43,226 nt of DNA from an uncultured Oscillospiraceae bacterium (GTDB taxonomy: Bacteria; Bacillota; Clostridia; Oscillospirales; Ruminococcaceae): the NCBI GenBank assembly GCA_910587135.1, contig CAJULF010000024.1, positions 1 through 43,226 on the forward strand. The letters are read 5' to 3'. Position numbers and translations under genes: made by a program. The notes beneath the pieces were generated by a model that ran no database searches, had not been told where the DNA came from, and saw only the letters and a program-made list of their open reading frames with translations. Of this stretch, positions 7,112 through 17,262 are shown piece by piece. Position 1 is the stretch's first letter. The number at the start of each line of letters is the position of its first letter.

Positions 7112-8716
7112 TCAATCCCTGTTGAACTCCGCAAGCTCCAGACCCTCGTTTTTGTCGAGCGCCCACTTGATGTTCCATTCACTGGTGAAAATAAGCAGAT
7201 AATTGCCCTTTACGTCCTGAATGAGCTTTGTGTCGGAGGTCAGCACCAGCTTTTCAAGCTCGTCCATGCCGCCCTCAATATGCTTTTCGCTGGTTATCCA
7301 GCGGATAAATTGATAGGGCAGTCCCTCGCGGATTATATCCACATTGTACTCGTTTTTCAGGCGGTATTCCAGCACCTCGAACTGCAGCACGCCCACAACT
7401 CCCACGATGACCTCCTCAAAGCCGCTCTGCGGCTCGGAGAATATCTGTATCGCGCCTTCCTGGGCTATCTGTGTTGTGCCCTTTATGAACTGCTTGCGCT
7501 TCAAGGTATCCTTTTGACGTATGCGCGCGAAATGTTCGGGAGCAAAGGTGGGTATGCCCTCGAATGTTACCTTTTTCTTTGGGGAGCACAGCGTGTCGCC
7601 GATAGAGAACACTCCCGGGTCGAATACTCCCATGATATCTCCCGCATATGCCTCCGAAATGACCTCGCGGTCGTTCGCCATTATCTGCTGAGGCTGCGAC
7701 AGGCGCATTACGCGGTTATTTTGAACATGGAGCACCTCCATGTCCTTATCGAATCGCCCGCTGCATATTCTCATGAAGGCTATCCTGTCGCGGTGAGCCT
7801 TGTTCATGTTTGCCTGTATCTTGAAGATGAACGCGGTGAAATCCTCGTCAAAGGGGTCTACCGTGCCGTCCTCGGTGTTTCGGGGCAGGGGAGAGGTGGT
7901 CATTTTGAGGAAGTTTTCAAGAAACGGCTCAACGCCGAAATTGGTAAGCGCGGAACCAAAGAAAACGGGAGACAGCTTACCCTTGTTGACAAGCTCGATG
8001 TCAAATTCCTCGCTCGCGCCGTCGAGAAGCTCCACGTCCTCGGAGAGGGTCTCATAGTTGCTCTGCCCGATAACTTCCGCGAGACCCTTGTCGGCAAGGT
8101 CTACCTCAGTCGCGGCCACCTCGCGTGTGCCGTTGTTAGCCTCAAAGGAGATTATGCGGCGGTTGGCGCGGTCATAAACTCCCTTGAACTCCTTGCCCGA
8201 GCCTATCGGCCAGTTTACGGGGTAGGTCTTTATGCCGAGCTCGTTCTCGATCTCGTCCAGCAGCTCAAAGGGATTGCGGGATTCTCTGTCCATTTTGTTG
8301 ATAAAGGTGAAAATGGGTATGTTCCTCATCACACAGACCTTGAACAGCTTGCGTGTCTGGTTCTCAACGCCCTTTGCGGCGTCGATGACCATTACGGCGC
8401 TGTCCGCCGCCATAAGCGTGCGGTAGGTGTCCTCCGAGAAATCCTGATGCCCGGGAGTGTCGAGGATATTTATGCAGTAGCCCTCGTAGTTGAACTGCAT
8501 TACCGACGAGGTAACGGAGATACCGCGCTGCTTTTCTATCTCCATCCAGTCCGACACTGCGTGTCGGGCGTTTTTCTTGCCCTTTACCGCGCCCGCCAGC
8601 GAGATAGCTCCTCCGTAAAGAAGGAATTTTTCGGTGAGAGTGGTTTTGCCCGCGTCGGGGTGCGAAATTATCGCAAACGTTCTGCGGCGCTCTATTTCAT
8701 GTTTTAAATCAGCCAT
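7112..8716 (-). CDS. prfC: Peptide chain release factor 3
   Basis: This 534-residue translational GTPase has G1 SHPDAGKTT (18-26), the switch region RGISVTSS (64-71), G3 DTPGH (86-90) and G4 NKMD, and lacks the extra domains IV and V of EF-G. RF3 recycles RF1/RF2 from terminated ribosomes. Length and the N-terminal start MADLKHEIERRRTFAI match the family. It stands alone, with its own promoter about 115 bp upstream and a strong terminator. Confidence 0.96.
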   Translation of the reverse strand: MADLKHEIERRRTFAIISHPDAGKTTLTEKFLLYGGAISLAGAVKGKKNARHAVSDWMEIEKQRGISVTSSVMQFNYEGYCINILDTPGHQDFSEDTYRTLMAADSAVMVIDAAKGVENQTRKLFKVCVMRNIPIFTFINKMDRESRNPFELLDEIENELGIKTYPVNWPIGSGKEFKGVYDRANRRIISFEANNGTREVAATEVDLADKGLAEVIGQSNYETLSEDVELLDGASEEFDIELVNKGKLSPVFFGSALTNFGVEPFLENFLKMTTSPLPRNTEDGTVDPFDEDFTAFIFKIQANMNKAHRDRIAFMRICSGRFDKDMEVLHVQNNRVMRLSQPQQIMANDREVISEAYAGDIMGVFDPGVFSIGDTLCSPKKKVTFEGIPTFAPEHFARIRQKDTLKRKQFIKGTTQIAQEGAIQIFSEPQSGFEEVIVGVVGVLQFEVLEYRLKNEYNVDIIREGLPYQFIRWITSEKHIEGGMDELEKLVLTSDTKLIQDVKGNYLLIFTSEWNIKWALDKNEGLELAEFNRD

Positions 8717-8832
8717 TTTATTTTCCTTTTCCGTATTGATTTAAGATATATCGTTTTGACAAGATATCCCGCGGTATTAAGGTTTCCTTAAATTCATTTT
8801 GTATCGTCCCTTTCAATAAGCACATATAAACT

Positions 8833-8861
8833 ATTATAAAATATTTTCTTCGGCTTGTCAA
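8833..8861 (-). promoter_or_regulatory. Promoter of prfC
   Basis: Minus-strand TTGACA (8856-8861) and TATAAT (8833-8838) are separated by 17 bp, an exact consensus match. It leaves a leader of about 110 nt before prfC in which no known riboswitch was recognised. Confidence 0.82.
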
Positions 8862-8922
8862 GGATATTTTTACCGCGTCGCGGAAAAATTATCTTAAAAA
8901 CGCTTGTTTTTTATGAAAATAC

Positions 8923-8951
8923 TTGACAAACCCGCCGTTCATGTGTATAAT
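8923..8951 (+). promoter_or_regulatory. Promoter of uvrB
   Basis: TTGACA (8923-8928) and TATAAT (8946-8951) are 17 bp apart, 39 bp before the uvrB start. No LexA box (GAAC-N4-GTTC or CGAAC type) was recognised around it. Confidence 0.88.
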
Positions 8952-8989
8952 ATATCTGTGAACGTTTCTTTTCCGTTAAAGGAGTTTTT

Positions 8990-10963
8990 ATGGATAAAGA
9001 TAAATTTGAGTTGAAATCGGAATATAAGCCCACGGGAGATCAGCCCGAAGCTATAGCCGCACTTAGCGAGGGCGTTCTGCGCGGCGACAAGGAGCAGACG
9101 CTGCTTGGAGTTACCGGGTCGGGCAAGACCTTTACGATGGCGAATATCATCGCGAACGTAAACAAGCCGACTCTGGTGCTTGCGCACAACAAAACGCTTG
9201 CGGCGCAGCTCTGCGCGGAATTCCGCGAGTTTTTCCCCAACAATGCGGTGGAATTTTTTGTCAGCTATTACGACTACTATCAGCCCGAAGCCTATATTCC
9301 CTCTACCGACGCTTATATAGAAAAGGACAGCGCGATAAACGACGAGATAGACAGAATGCGCCACTCAGCCACGGCGGCTCTCGCGGAGCGGCGGGACGTT
9401 ATCATTGTGTCCAGCGTTTCCTGTATCTACTCGCTGGGCAGCCCCGAGGATTACCGCTCCAACACGCTCTCTCTGCGGCAGGGGCAGGAGATATCGCGTG
9501 ACGAGGTAATGGCTAAGCTTATAGATATGCAGTATGAGCGCAACGAGCTTAACTTTGTCCGCAACAAATTCCGCGTGAGAGGGGACACGCTGGAAATATT
9601 CCCCGCGGGCGGCACAAACGAAACCGCGGTGCGCGTGGAGTTTTTCGGCGACGAGATAGACCGCATAAGCGAGTTTGAGGTAATTACGGGAAATGTGCGT
9701 TCCACCGTGCTGCACTGCATGATATTTCCCGCGTCGCACTATATCATAGGCAGAGAGAAGATGGACGAGGCGCTGGCGGAGCTTAGGATCGAGCTTGACG
9801 AGCGGATAAAATACTTTACCGATAACAATAAGCTGATAGAGGCTCAGCGCATAGAGCAGCGTACCCGCTACGATATGGAAATGCTCGCGGAGATAGGAAT
9901 GTGCAAGGGCGTGGAGAACTACTCGAGGGTGCTCGCGCGCCGCCCGCCCGGCAGTATCCCGATAACTTTGCTCGATCACTTTCCCGAGGATTTTCTTATG
10001 CTTGTGGACGAGAGCCATGTAACGCTCCCACAGGTTCGAGGAATGTACGGCGGCGACGTGGCGAGAAAGAAAAATCTCGTGGATTACGGTTTTCGCCTGC
10101 CTTGCGCTTACGATAACCGCCCGATGAATTTTGACGAGTTTTACGACAAGGTGAACCAGGTGATTTTCGTTTCGGCTACCCCGGGAGATTTTGAGCGGGA
10201 GCGTTCCACACAGATAGTGGAGCAGGTAATACGCCCCACGGGTCTGCTTGACCCCGAGATCATAGTGAAGCCTACCGAGGGGCAGATAGAGGATCTGATC
10301 TCCGAGATAAACACGAGGATTGCCAAGAAACAGCGTGTGCTTGTCACCACCCTCACCAAGAAAATGGCGGAGGATCTCACGGATTACCTTGACAAGGCGG
10401 GCATAAAGGTGCGCTATATGCACCACGACGTTGACACTATGGAGCGCATGGAGATAATTCGTGACCTGCGCGCGGGCGAATTTGACGTTCTGGTGGGAAT
10501 AAATCTGCTGCGTGAGGGTCTGGATATCCCCGAGGTGTCGCTGGTGGCTATTCTCGACGCGGACAAGGAGGGCTTTCTGCGCAGCGAAACCAGCCTTGTG
10601 CAGACCATAGGGCGCGCCGCCCGCAACGCGGAGGGTACTGTAATAATGTACGCGGACAGCGTTACAAGGTCTATGGAGCTTGCGATAACCGAAACGCTGC
10701 GCCGCCGCGAGATACAGCAGCGCTACAACATCGAGCACGGGATAATCCCCAAGACCATAATCAAGGATATCCGCGACGTTCTGGAGATAACCAAAAAGGA
10801 AGCGCGTGGTAAGAAGGGCAAAAAGGACGTCAAGTGGCTGCCCAGGGCGGAGCGCGAAAAGCTTATCGCGCAGTATACCGTCGAGATGAAAAAAGCGGCG
10901 AAGCTGCTTGATTTCGAGCACGCGGCATATCTGCGGGATAAGATAAAGGAGTTGCAGGGGTAA
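8990..10963 (+). CDS. uvrB: Excinuclease ABC subunit B
   Basis: The 657-residue protein has Walker A GVTGSGKT (40-47), the damage-recognition beta-hairpin region (YYDYYQPEAYIP), the DESH box, helicase motifs V-VI (GINLLREGLDIPEV, QTIGRAARN), and a C-terminal UVR motif that binds UvrC/UvrA. It is the DNA-damage verification and loading subunit of nucleotide excision repair. The SD AAGGAG precedes ATG 8990. uvrB, a small phosphatase gene and uvrA follow in the same direction with gaps under 50 bp, so they are probably co-transcribed. Confidence 0.98.
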   Translation: MDKDKFELKSEYKPTGDQPEAIAALSEGVLRGDKEQTLLGVTGSGKTFTMANIIANVNKPTLVLAHNKTLAAQLCAEFREFFPNNAVEFFVSYYDYYQPEAYIPSTDAYIEKDSAINDEIDRMRHSATAALAERRDVIIVSSVSCIYSLGSPEDYRSNTLSLRQGQEISRDEVMAKLIDMQYERNELNFVRNKFRVRGDTLEIFPAGGTNETAVRVEFFGDEIDRISEFEVITGNVRSTVLHCMIFPASHYIIGREKMDEALAELRIELDERIKYFTDNNKLIEAQRIEQRTRYDMEMLAEIGMCKGVENYSRVLARRPPGSIPITLLDHFPEDFLMLVDESHVTLPQVRGMYGGDVARKKNLVDYGFRLPCAYDNRPMNFDEFYDKVNQVIFVSATPGDFERERSTQIVEQVIRPTGLLDPEIIVKPTEGQIEDLISEINTRIAKKQRVLVTTLTKKMAEDLTDYLDKAGIKVRYMHHDVDTMERMEIIRDLRAGEFDVLVGINLLREGLDIPEVSLVAILDADKEGFLRSETSLVQTIGRAARNAEGTVIMYADSVTRSMELAITETLRRREIQQRYNIEHGIIPKTIIKDIRDVLEITKKEARGKKGKKDVKWLPRAEREKLIAQYTVEMKKAAKLLDFEHAAYLRDKIKELQG

Positions 10964-11012
10964 TAACTATGTATATAGCCGACAAGTATTTTGGATTTTT
11001 TGAGGAGGTTGT

Positions 11013-11585
11013 ATGACAAGCGTATACTTTGTTCGCCACGCGCAGCCGAACATAAATAACCATAATAATTTAACGCGCGAGCTTTCCGAAAAGGGACTTG
11101 CGGATACGGCGCTTGTAACGCGGTTTCTTTCGGATAAGAATATTTCCGCCGTGCTCTCAAGCCCGTATAAAAGGGCGGTCGATACGGTAAAGGGCTTTGC
11201 GGACGGCGCGGGACTTGAGGTGGAGATTATCCCCGATTTCAGGGAGCGCAGCATTGACAACGTGTGGTTAGAGGATTACAATTCCTTTGCGCGGCGGCAG
11301 TGGAGCGACTTCGACTACAAGCTGTGCGGCGGAGAATCCCTTTGCGAGGTCCAGCGCAGGAATATTTCCGCGTTGGAAGCCGCGTTAGAGCGCTTTGAAA
11401 ATCGGAATTTCGCCGTGGGAAGCCACGGAACGGCTCTCAGCACTATAATAAATTATTATGATCCGAAATTCGGCTATGCGGATTTTGAGGAGATAAAGCC
11501 GCTTATGCCGTTTGCGGTTTGCTTTGAGTTTGAAGGCGGCGAATTTGTTACATATACAAAGCATGACCTTTTTCATGAAGTATAA
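11013..11585 (+). CDS. Histidine phosphatase family protein
   Basis: The 190-residue protein of the phosphoglycerate mutase-like superfamily starts with the catalytic RHA motif (VYFVRHAQPN) and has LSSPYKRAVDTV around the second phosphate-binding arginine and SHGTALS with the second catalytic histidine. Such proteins remove or transfer phosphate through a phosphohistidine; the substrate cannot be told from sequence. An SD GAGGAGG precedes the ATG. It sits between uvrB and uvrA, 49 bp after uvrB and 39 bp before uvrA, but nothing in it suggests a DNA-repair role. Confidence 0.88.
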   Translation: MTSVYFVRHAQPNINNHNNLTRELSEKGLADTALVTRFLSDKNISAVLSSPYKRAVDTVKGFADGAGLEVEIIPDFRERSIDNVWLEDYNSFARRQWSDFDYKLCGGESLCEVQRRNISALEAALERFENRNFAVGSHGTALSTIINYYDPKFGYADFEEIKPLMPFAVCFEFEGGEFVTYTKHDLFHEV

Positions 11586-11624
11586 GGAAAACGGCGGCTA
11601 TAAAAATTAAGGAGAACAACTTAA

Positions 11625-14444
11625 ATGGCAAACGATAAAATAATTATTAAGGGCGCACGGGAGCATAACCTTAAAAATATCGACGTTGAGCTTCCGCGGG
11701 ACAAGCTCATCGTAATGACGGGGCTTTCCGGCTCGGGGAAATCCTCGCTGGCTTTTGATACGATATTCGCGGACGGACAGCGCCGATATATGGAGAGCCT
11801 GTCCTCCTACGCAAGAATGTTCCTCGGGCAGATGGAAAAGCCCGACGTGGACAGCATAGAGGGATTGTCGCCCGCGATCTCCATCGACCAGAAGACGACC
11901 TCGAAAAATCCCCGCTCCACAGTTGGCACGGTGACCGAGATATACGACTATCTGCGCCTTATGTACGCGCGTATAGGCATACCGCATTGTCCTGTCTGCG
12001 GACGCGCGATCAAGCAGCAGACCATCGACGAGATAGTGGACAGGGTTATGGAGCTGCCAGATAAAACAAAATTTCAGGTTCTCGCCCCCGTGGTAAGAGG
12101 GCGCAAGGGTGAGCACAAGAAGGAGTTTGAGGCGGCGCGGAAATCGGGATTTTCCCGAGTAAGGGCGGACGGGATAACCTATGACCTGTCGGAAAATATC
12201 CCGCTGGAAAAGAACAAGAAGCACTCTATCGAGATAATCGTAGACCGCCTTGTCATCAAGGACGGCATAAAGACCCGTCTTACCGACAGTATTGAAACCG
12301 CAGGCTCACTTACGGGCGGACTGGTGTATATAGATGTTATCGACGGCGAGGAGCTTCACTTCTCCCAGAGCTACGCCTGCCCCGAGCACGGCGTGAGCAT
12401 TGAGGAGCTTGTGCCGCGAATGTTCTCATTCAACAACCCGTTCGGTGCCTGCCCCAAGTGCACGGGAATAGGCAGCTCCCGCAGGATAGACCCCTCTCTG
12501 ATAATGCCGAATATGAGCCTATCCATAAAGGAGGGCGGCATAAAATCATCGGGCTGGAATTACGCGGAAGGAACTATCGCCGCAATGTATTTCGACGCGC
12601 TCGCGGAAAAGCACGGCTTCAGCGTGGAGCAGCCGCTCTCCGAGCTGCCCGATAAGGCTCTGGACGAGCTTCTTTACGGCACGAATGGCGAGAAGATACT
12701 CATAAAGCGCCCGCGCAGTCAGGGCGGCGGACAGTTCTACACCGATTTCGAGGGCGTTATTCGCAATATGGAGCGCCGCTACAACGAGACCTCCAGCCAG
12801 TATTCCCGCGATACGTTGGAGGAATACATGAGCGACGTGGAGTGTCCCGAGTGTCACGGTGAAAGGCTCAACCCCGCCGCGCTTTCGGTAACGGTAGGTG
12901 ACAAGAATATCAGCGATTTCTGCAAGATGTCAATTACCTCGGCGCTGGAATTTATTGACGGTCTGGAGCTTTCGGAGCGGGACAAGATGATAGCCGACAG
13001 GATATTAAAGGAGATAAAGTCGCGGCTGGGATTTCTGCAAAGCGTGGGTCTGGAGTACCTTACGCTGTCGCGCTCTGCGGGAACGCTCTCTGGCGGCGAG
13101 AGCCAGCGCATAAGGCTTGCCACGCAGATAGGAAGCTCGCTTGTGGGCGTGCTGTATATCCTCGACGAGCCGAGCATAGGTCTGCACCAGCGCGACAACA
13201 ACAAGCTGATAGCAACCCTTAAGCGTCTTCGCGATCTGGGCAATACCCTTATTGTGGTCGAGCACGACGAAGATACCATGCGCGCGGCGGACTATATCGT
13301 TGATATCGGACCCGAGGCTGGCGTGAACGGCGGCGAGGTGCTGTACAGCGGAGATGTAAAGGGTCTGCTGAAATGCAAAAAATCCATCACGGGGCAGTAT
13401 CTCAGCGGAAAGCTGACGATCCCCGTACCCGAACAGCGGCGACCGGTTGGCGAAAGATGGCTGAATGTTATCGGCGCGCAGGAAAACAATCTTAAAAATA
13501 TTGATGTAGACGTGCCCATAGGAGTGTTCACCTGTGTAACGGGAGTTTCGGGCAGCGGAAAAAGCTCGCTGGTCAACGAGATAATCTACAAGCACCTTGT
13601 GGCAAAGCTGAACAGGGCGCGCACCCGTCCCGGGAAATTCCGCGATATGAAGGGTATAGAGCACCTTGATAAGGTGATAATGATAGACCAGTCACCTATC
13701 GGAAGAACTCCGCGCTCCAATCCCGCGACATATACGGGATTGTTTACCGAGATACGCGAGCTTTTCGCGCAGACCAACGACGCGAAAATGCGCGGCTACG
13801 GCCCGGGGCGCTTCTCATTCAACACCAAGGGCGGGCGCTGCGAAGCCTGCGAGGGTGACGGCATACTCAAAATCGAAATGCACTTTCTTCCCGATATTTT
13901 CGTGCCCTGCGAGGTCTGCAAGGGTCACCGCTACAACCGCGAAACGCTGGAAGTAAAATATAAGGGAAAAAATATTTTTGATGTCCTTGACATGACGGTG
14001 GAGGAGGGAGCGGAATTTTTCGAGAATATCCCCAAAATCGCCAATAAACTGAGAACGCTGAACGATGTGGGACTGGGCTATATAAAAATAGGACAGTCGT
14101 CAACCACTCTTTCGGGCGGCGAGGCGCAGCGTATAAAGCTTGCCACCGAGCTCTCCAAGCGTTCCACGGGAAAGACCATATATATTCTGGACGAGCCTAC
14201 CACGGGTCTTCACACCGCGGACGTAAAGCGGCTGGTGGAGATACTTCAGCGACTGACTGATAACGGAAATACCGTGTTGGTGATAGAGCATAACCTTGAT
14301 CTGATAAAAACAGCGGATTATATAATAGATATAGGTCCCGAGGGCGGCGACAAGGGCGGAACGGTGGTCGCCGCGGGCACTCCCGAGGAAATAGCCGAAA
14401 ACCCCGATTCCTATACCGGAGATTTTCTTAAGAAAATGCTTTAA
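11625..14444 (+). CDS. uvrA: Excinuclease ABC subunit A
   Basis: The 939-residue protein has two ABC ATPase modules. The first has Walker A GLSGSGKS (33-40) and signature LSGGESQRIRLA; the second has GVSGSGKS and LSGGEAQRIKLA with Walker B ILDEPTTGLH. Zinc-binding cysteine pairs are visible (CPVCGRAI, CPEC..C, and CEACEGDG..CEVCKGH). It dimerises, finds distorted DNA and loads UvrB. Length and motif order are standard. SD AAGGAG precedes the ATG. It is the last gene of the uvrB-uvrA group. Confidence 0.98.
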   Translation: MANDKIIIKGAREHNLKNIDVELPRDKLIVMTGLSGSGKSSLAFDTIFADGQRRYMESLSSYARMFLGQMEKPDVDSIEGLSPAISIDQKTTSKNPRSTVGTVTEIYDYLRLMYARIGIPHCPVCGRAIKQQTIDEIVDRVMELPDKTKFQVLAPVVRGRKGEHKKEFEAARKSGFSRVRADGITYDLSENIPLEKNKKHSIEIIVDRLVIKDGIKTRLTDSIETAGSLTGGLVYIDVIDGEELHFSQSYACPEHGVSIEELVPRMFSFNNPFGACPKCTGIGSSRRIDPSLIMPNMSLSIKEGGIKSSGWNYAEGTIAAMYFDALAEKHGFSVEQPLSELPDKALDELLYGTNGEKILIKRPRSQGGGQFYTDFEGVIRNMERRYNETSSQYSRDTLEEYMSDVECPECHGERLNPAALSVTVGDKNISDFCKMSITSALEFIDGLELSERDKMIADRILKEIKSRLGFLQSVGLEYLTLSRSAGTLSGGESQRIRLATQIGSSLVGVLYILDEPSIGLHQRDNNKLIATLKRLRDLGNTLIVVEHDEDTMRAADYIVDIGPEAGVNGGEVLYSGDVKGLLKCKKSITGQYLSGKLTIPVPEQRRPVGERWLNVIGAQENNLKNIDVDVPIGVFTCVTGVSGSGKSSLVNEIIYKHLVAKLNRARTRPGKFRDMKGIEHLDKVIMIDQSPIGRTPRSNPATYTGLFTEIRELFAQTNDAKMRGYGPGRFSFNTKGGRCEACEGDGILKIEMHFLPDIFVPCEVCKGHRYNRETLEVKYKGKNIFDVLDMTVEEGAEFFENIPKIANKLRTLNDVGLGYIKIGQSSTTLSGGEAQRIKLATELSKRSTGKTIYILDEPTTGLHTADVKRLVEILQRLTDNGNTVLVIEHNLDLIKTADYIIDIGPEGGDKGGTVVAAGTPEEIAENPDSYTGDFLKKML

Positions 14445-14469
14445 GCGCCGAGCTTTTTACAAAAAAATG

Positions 14470-14498
14470 TTGACTTTAGGCTAACAATATGATAGAAT
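14470..14498 (+). promoter_or_regulatory. Promoter of mscL
   Basis: TTGACT (14470-14475) and TAGAAT (14493-14498) are 17 bp apart, directly after the uvrA stop. Confidence 0.75.
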
Positions 14499-14547
14499 AA
14501 TTACAGGGCTGACAGCCTTAATCTGACATATGAAAGGAAATTCTGCT

Positions 14548-14997
14548 ATGGCAAAGAACAACAAAGCATTCACACTCGCAAAGGAGTTCAAGGAATTCAT
14601 TTCAAGAGGAAACGTGCTGGATATGGCTGTCGGCGTTATCGTCGGCGGGGCTTTTACCTCAATCGTAAATTCTCTGGTAAACGACATATTCACGCCGTTT
14701 CTCGGAATGCTACTTGCGGGCGTTAATTTTGACACGCTCGTGATGACGATACCGTGGGGCAATAATCCGCAGCTTCACTTCGGCAATTTTATTCAGGCGA
14801 TAATCAGTTTTCTGCTGACCGCACTGTGCGTATTCGCGGTTGTGAAGATCGTTAACAGCTTCCACAGAAAGAAGAAAGAAGAACCCGCGCCTCCCCCCAA
14901 GCCCGATCCTCAGATCGTTCTGCTTACGGAGATACGTGACCTGCTTAAGGCGGGGCAGGGGACAGCAGACTCGCAGACCGAAGAATCCGCCGATTGA
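14548..14997 (+). CDS. mscL: Large-conductance mechanosensitive channel
   Basis: The protein (149 residues from this start) matches MscL: an N-terminal amphipathic helix (KEFKEFISRGNVLDMAVGVI), first membrane helix with VGVIVGGAFTSIVNSLV, a short outer loop, a second helix (FLLTALCVFAVVKIVN), and a charged cytoplasmic tail with LTEIRDLL. It opens under membrane tension to release solutes during osmotic downshock. An in-frame ATG at 14530 exists, but GAAAGGA sits between the two and fits the ATG at 14548, which also matches family length. Confidence 0.94.
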   Translation: MAKNNKAFTLAKEFKEFISRGNVLDMAVGVIVGGAFTSIVNSLVNDIFTPFLGMLLAGVNFDTLVMTIPWGNNPQLHFGNFIQAIISFLLTALCVFAVVKIVNSFHRKKKEEPAPPPKPDPQIVLLTEIRDLLKAGQGTADSQTEESAD

Positions 14998-15053
14998 TAA
15001 TTACATAATCCGTTTGTTCTCCTCGGGCGAATTTTTTAAAGGGGGATCTTGAA

Positions 15054-15242
15054 ATGTTAGCGGAGTATCGCGGCAAGGGGCTTGCGACAGCGTGTCTTAA
15101 ATATGCCGGAGAGCTTGCGGTCAAGGCGGGCTGTTATAACATTGCGCTTATGACAAGCTCCAAAAACGAAAGCACGCTTAAATTCTATGAGAACGCGGGA
15201 TACAAGCGTGGCGAAAAAACGGCTTTTATTCGATGGCTGTAA
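15054..15242 (+). CDS. GNAT acetyltransferase remnant (C-terminal half only)
   Basis: The 62 residues contain the acetyl-CoA-binding motif A (YRGKGLATACL) and the terminal FYENAGYKRG block of GNAT acetyltransferases, but the N-terminal half of the fold (about 80 residues) is absent. An SD (AAAGGGGG) and ATG precede it, so it may still be translated. No upstream fragment of the missing half was recognised between mscL and this gene. It is probably a truncated gene without activity, 12 bp before the glycoside hydrolase. Confidence 0.65.
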   Translation: MLAEYRGKGLATACLKYAGELAVKAGCYNIALMTSSKNESTLKFYENAGYKRGEKTAFIRWL

Positions 15243-15254
15243 AACGGAGGCAGT

Positions 15255-17252
15255 ATGAGGTGCGATTTAAATGCGGGCTGGCGCTTTTCGTTGTCAGAGG
15301 GCGATACGTCCGTTGATTTTGATGACAGCGGATGGCAGCTTGTGACCCTGCCCCATACATGGAACGCGGAGGACTGCGCAGTGGGAGCGTCGTTTGCGGA
15401 GGAAAAATATTACCGCGGGTGGGGCTGTTACAGGCAAAAGATCGTTATAAACGAGTTCCAAAGGCTTTTCATAGAATTTAAGGGAGCGAACACCGTTACC
15501 GAGCTTTATGTCAACGGCAAATTCGCGGGCAGACACGAGGGCGGGTATTCCGCGTTCCGCTTTGATATAACCGACTTCGCGGTACGCGGCGAGAATATTC
15601 TCGCGGTAAAGGTAAACAGTGCCCCGACAGACTATATCGCTCCCATAACAAATCAGGGCGATTTCACAAAGCAGGGCGGTATTTACCGCGAAGTAAGCCT
15701 GATATGCGCCGAGCCGCTGCACATTGATCTTTTGGATTACGGCTCGTCGGGCGTTTACATAACTCCTAAAAATATCAAAATGGAAGAGGCGGATATCGAG
15801 GTAGCGGTCAGACTGGCTAACGATACTCCCAAAAGCCGCGAAATAACCGTAAAAGCGGTTATCCGCGGCGGAGATTACGAGGAAAGCGCCGAAAAGGAAA
15901 TAGCGGTCGCATCGGGCAGATCATCTGTGACGCTTACCGTGCCGATAAAAGATCCTGTTTTGTGGCAGGGCAGGGAAAATCCGTATCTGTATCAAGCGGA
16001 AATAACGCTGTCGGAAAACTCCGCGGTGCTTGACAGGCGCACGTTGAGCTTCGGCATACGCGAATATACTATCGACCCCGACGAGGGCTTCTTTCTTAAC
16101 GGCAGGTATCTTGACCTGCGCGGGGTGAATTATCACCAAGACAGCTTTGAAAACGGCTGGGCAATGAGCGATTGGCAGCGTGAGCGGGATTACGGATTAA
16201 TCGCGGACATGGGGTGCACGGCTGTGCGAATGGCACACTATCAGCATGACGAATATGAGTACGAGCTGTGCGACAAATTGGGGATCACGGTATGGACGGA
16301 GATAGGTATAGTCAACAGAATGTCCCCCGATGACGGGGAGGGTCACAAACTGTCAGCAGGCTTTGCGGAGAATGCCGTGCAGCAGCTTACCGAGCTTATC
16401 CGTCAGAATTATAATCACCCCTCGGTCATTGTCTGGGGTATTTCCAACGAGCTTCATCAGATGACAGACGAGATATTCGCGCTTTATGAAGAGCTGAACG
16501 CTCTTGCGAAATCCGAGGACAAAACCCGGCTTACCGTTTATGCGGACAATCAGTTCTGGGGGAGATTCCTGGAGCTGCCAGCGGACGTGGTGGGCTATAA
16601 CCGCTATTTTGGCTGGTATAAGGAGGCGGGAGGTGCGGAGAACTTCGGCAAGTGGCTTGACAGCTTTCACGGTATAAAGGAGAAGCGCCCCGTATGCCTT
16701 TCGGAATACGGCGGGGGAGGAGCAATATCACAGCATAAGGACAACATAAACTGGAACGAGGATATCGACCCGTGCGGCGTGCGGCATTACGAAAATTATC
16801 AGTCACGGCTTCACGAGGTGATATGGGAGCAGCTTTCCGTGCGGAAATATATTTGGGGAAAGTTTGTCTGGTGTATGTTTGATTTCCCATCCGACGGCAG
16901 AAACGAGGGCGACACAAATGGGCAGAACGACAAGGGACTTGTTACCAGAAGCCGCATAAAAAAGGACGCCTATTATTTCTATCAGTCTGTATGGGGCGAA
17001 AAGCCCATGCTGCACCTGACCGAAAAGCGCTTTGACCCGCGTCCCGCGCTTGTTCCGCAGGTAAAAGCGTACTCCAACGCGGATAACGCGGAGCTGTTTG
17101 TAAACGGTGCTTCTATTGGTAAGATTTACGGCGGAAGCGTATTCATATGGGATAATGTGCAGCTTAAAACGGGGGAAAACGAGCTTAAGGTTAAATCGGT
17201 ATTTCCGGACGGTACGGTTCTTAATGATACGGTAAAATGGACAGGCAGTTAA
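15255..17252 (+). CDS. Glycoside hydrolase family 2 protein (beta-galactosidase/beta-glucuronidase type)
   Basis: The 665-residue protein has the GH2 layout: an N-terminal sugar-binding jelly roll (LPHTWNAEDC, YRGWGCYRQK), an immunoglobulin-like domain, and a TIM barrel. The catalytic acid/base is Glu399 in WGISNELHQ and the nucleophile Glu484 in LSEYGGGG. A C-terminal beta domain follows (LFVNGASIGK). No signal peptide is present, so it acts in the cytoplasm on imported sugars or glycosides. Substrate (galactoside, glucuronide or other) cannot be decided by eye. SD GGAGG lies 7 bp before ATG 15255. No transporter or regulator is adjacent. Confidence 0.92.
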   Translation: MRCDLNAGWRFSLSEGDTSVDFDDSGWQLVTLPHTWNAEDCAVGASFAEEKYYRGWGCYRQKIVINEFQRLFIEFKGANTVTELYVNGKFAGRHEGGYSAFRFDITDFAVRGENILAVKVNSAPTDYIAPITNQGDFTKQGGIYREVSLICAEPLHIDLLDYGSSGVYITPKNIKMEEADIEVAVRLANDTPKSREITVKAVIRGGDYEESAEKEIAVASGRSSVTLTVPIKDPVLWQGRENPYLYQAEITLSENSAVLDRRTLSFGIREYTIDPDEGFFLNGRYLDLRGVNYHQDSFENGWAMSDWQRERDYGLIADMGCTAVRMAHYQHDEYEYELCDKLGITVWTEIGIVNRMSPDDGEGHKLSAGFAENAVQQLTELIRQNYNHPSVIVWGISNELHQMTDEIFALYEELNALAKSEDKTRLTVYADNQFWGRFLELPADVVGYNRYFGWYKEAGGAENFGKWLDSFHGIKEKRPVCLSEYGGGGAISQHKDNINWNEDIDPCGVRHYENYQSRLHEVIWEQLSVRKYIWGKFVWCMFDFPSDGRNEGDTNGQNDKGLVTRSRIKKDAYYFYQSVWGEKPMLHLTEKRFDPRPALVPQVKAYSNADNAELFVNGASIGKIYGGSVFIWDNVQLKTGENELKVKSVFPDGTVLNDTVKWTGS

Positions 17253-17262
17253 AATGTCAATA

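Noticed and set aside
6998..8707. 569-codon plus-strand frame opposite prfC
   Set aside because: Exact antisense of a conserved gene and lacks any family resemblance; product of GC-biased third positions.
9365..10921. Long minus-strand frame opposite uvrB
   Set aside because: Antisense shadow of uvrB without a start signal.
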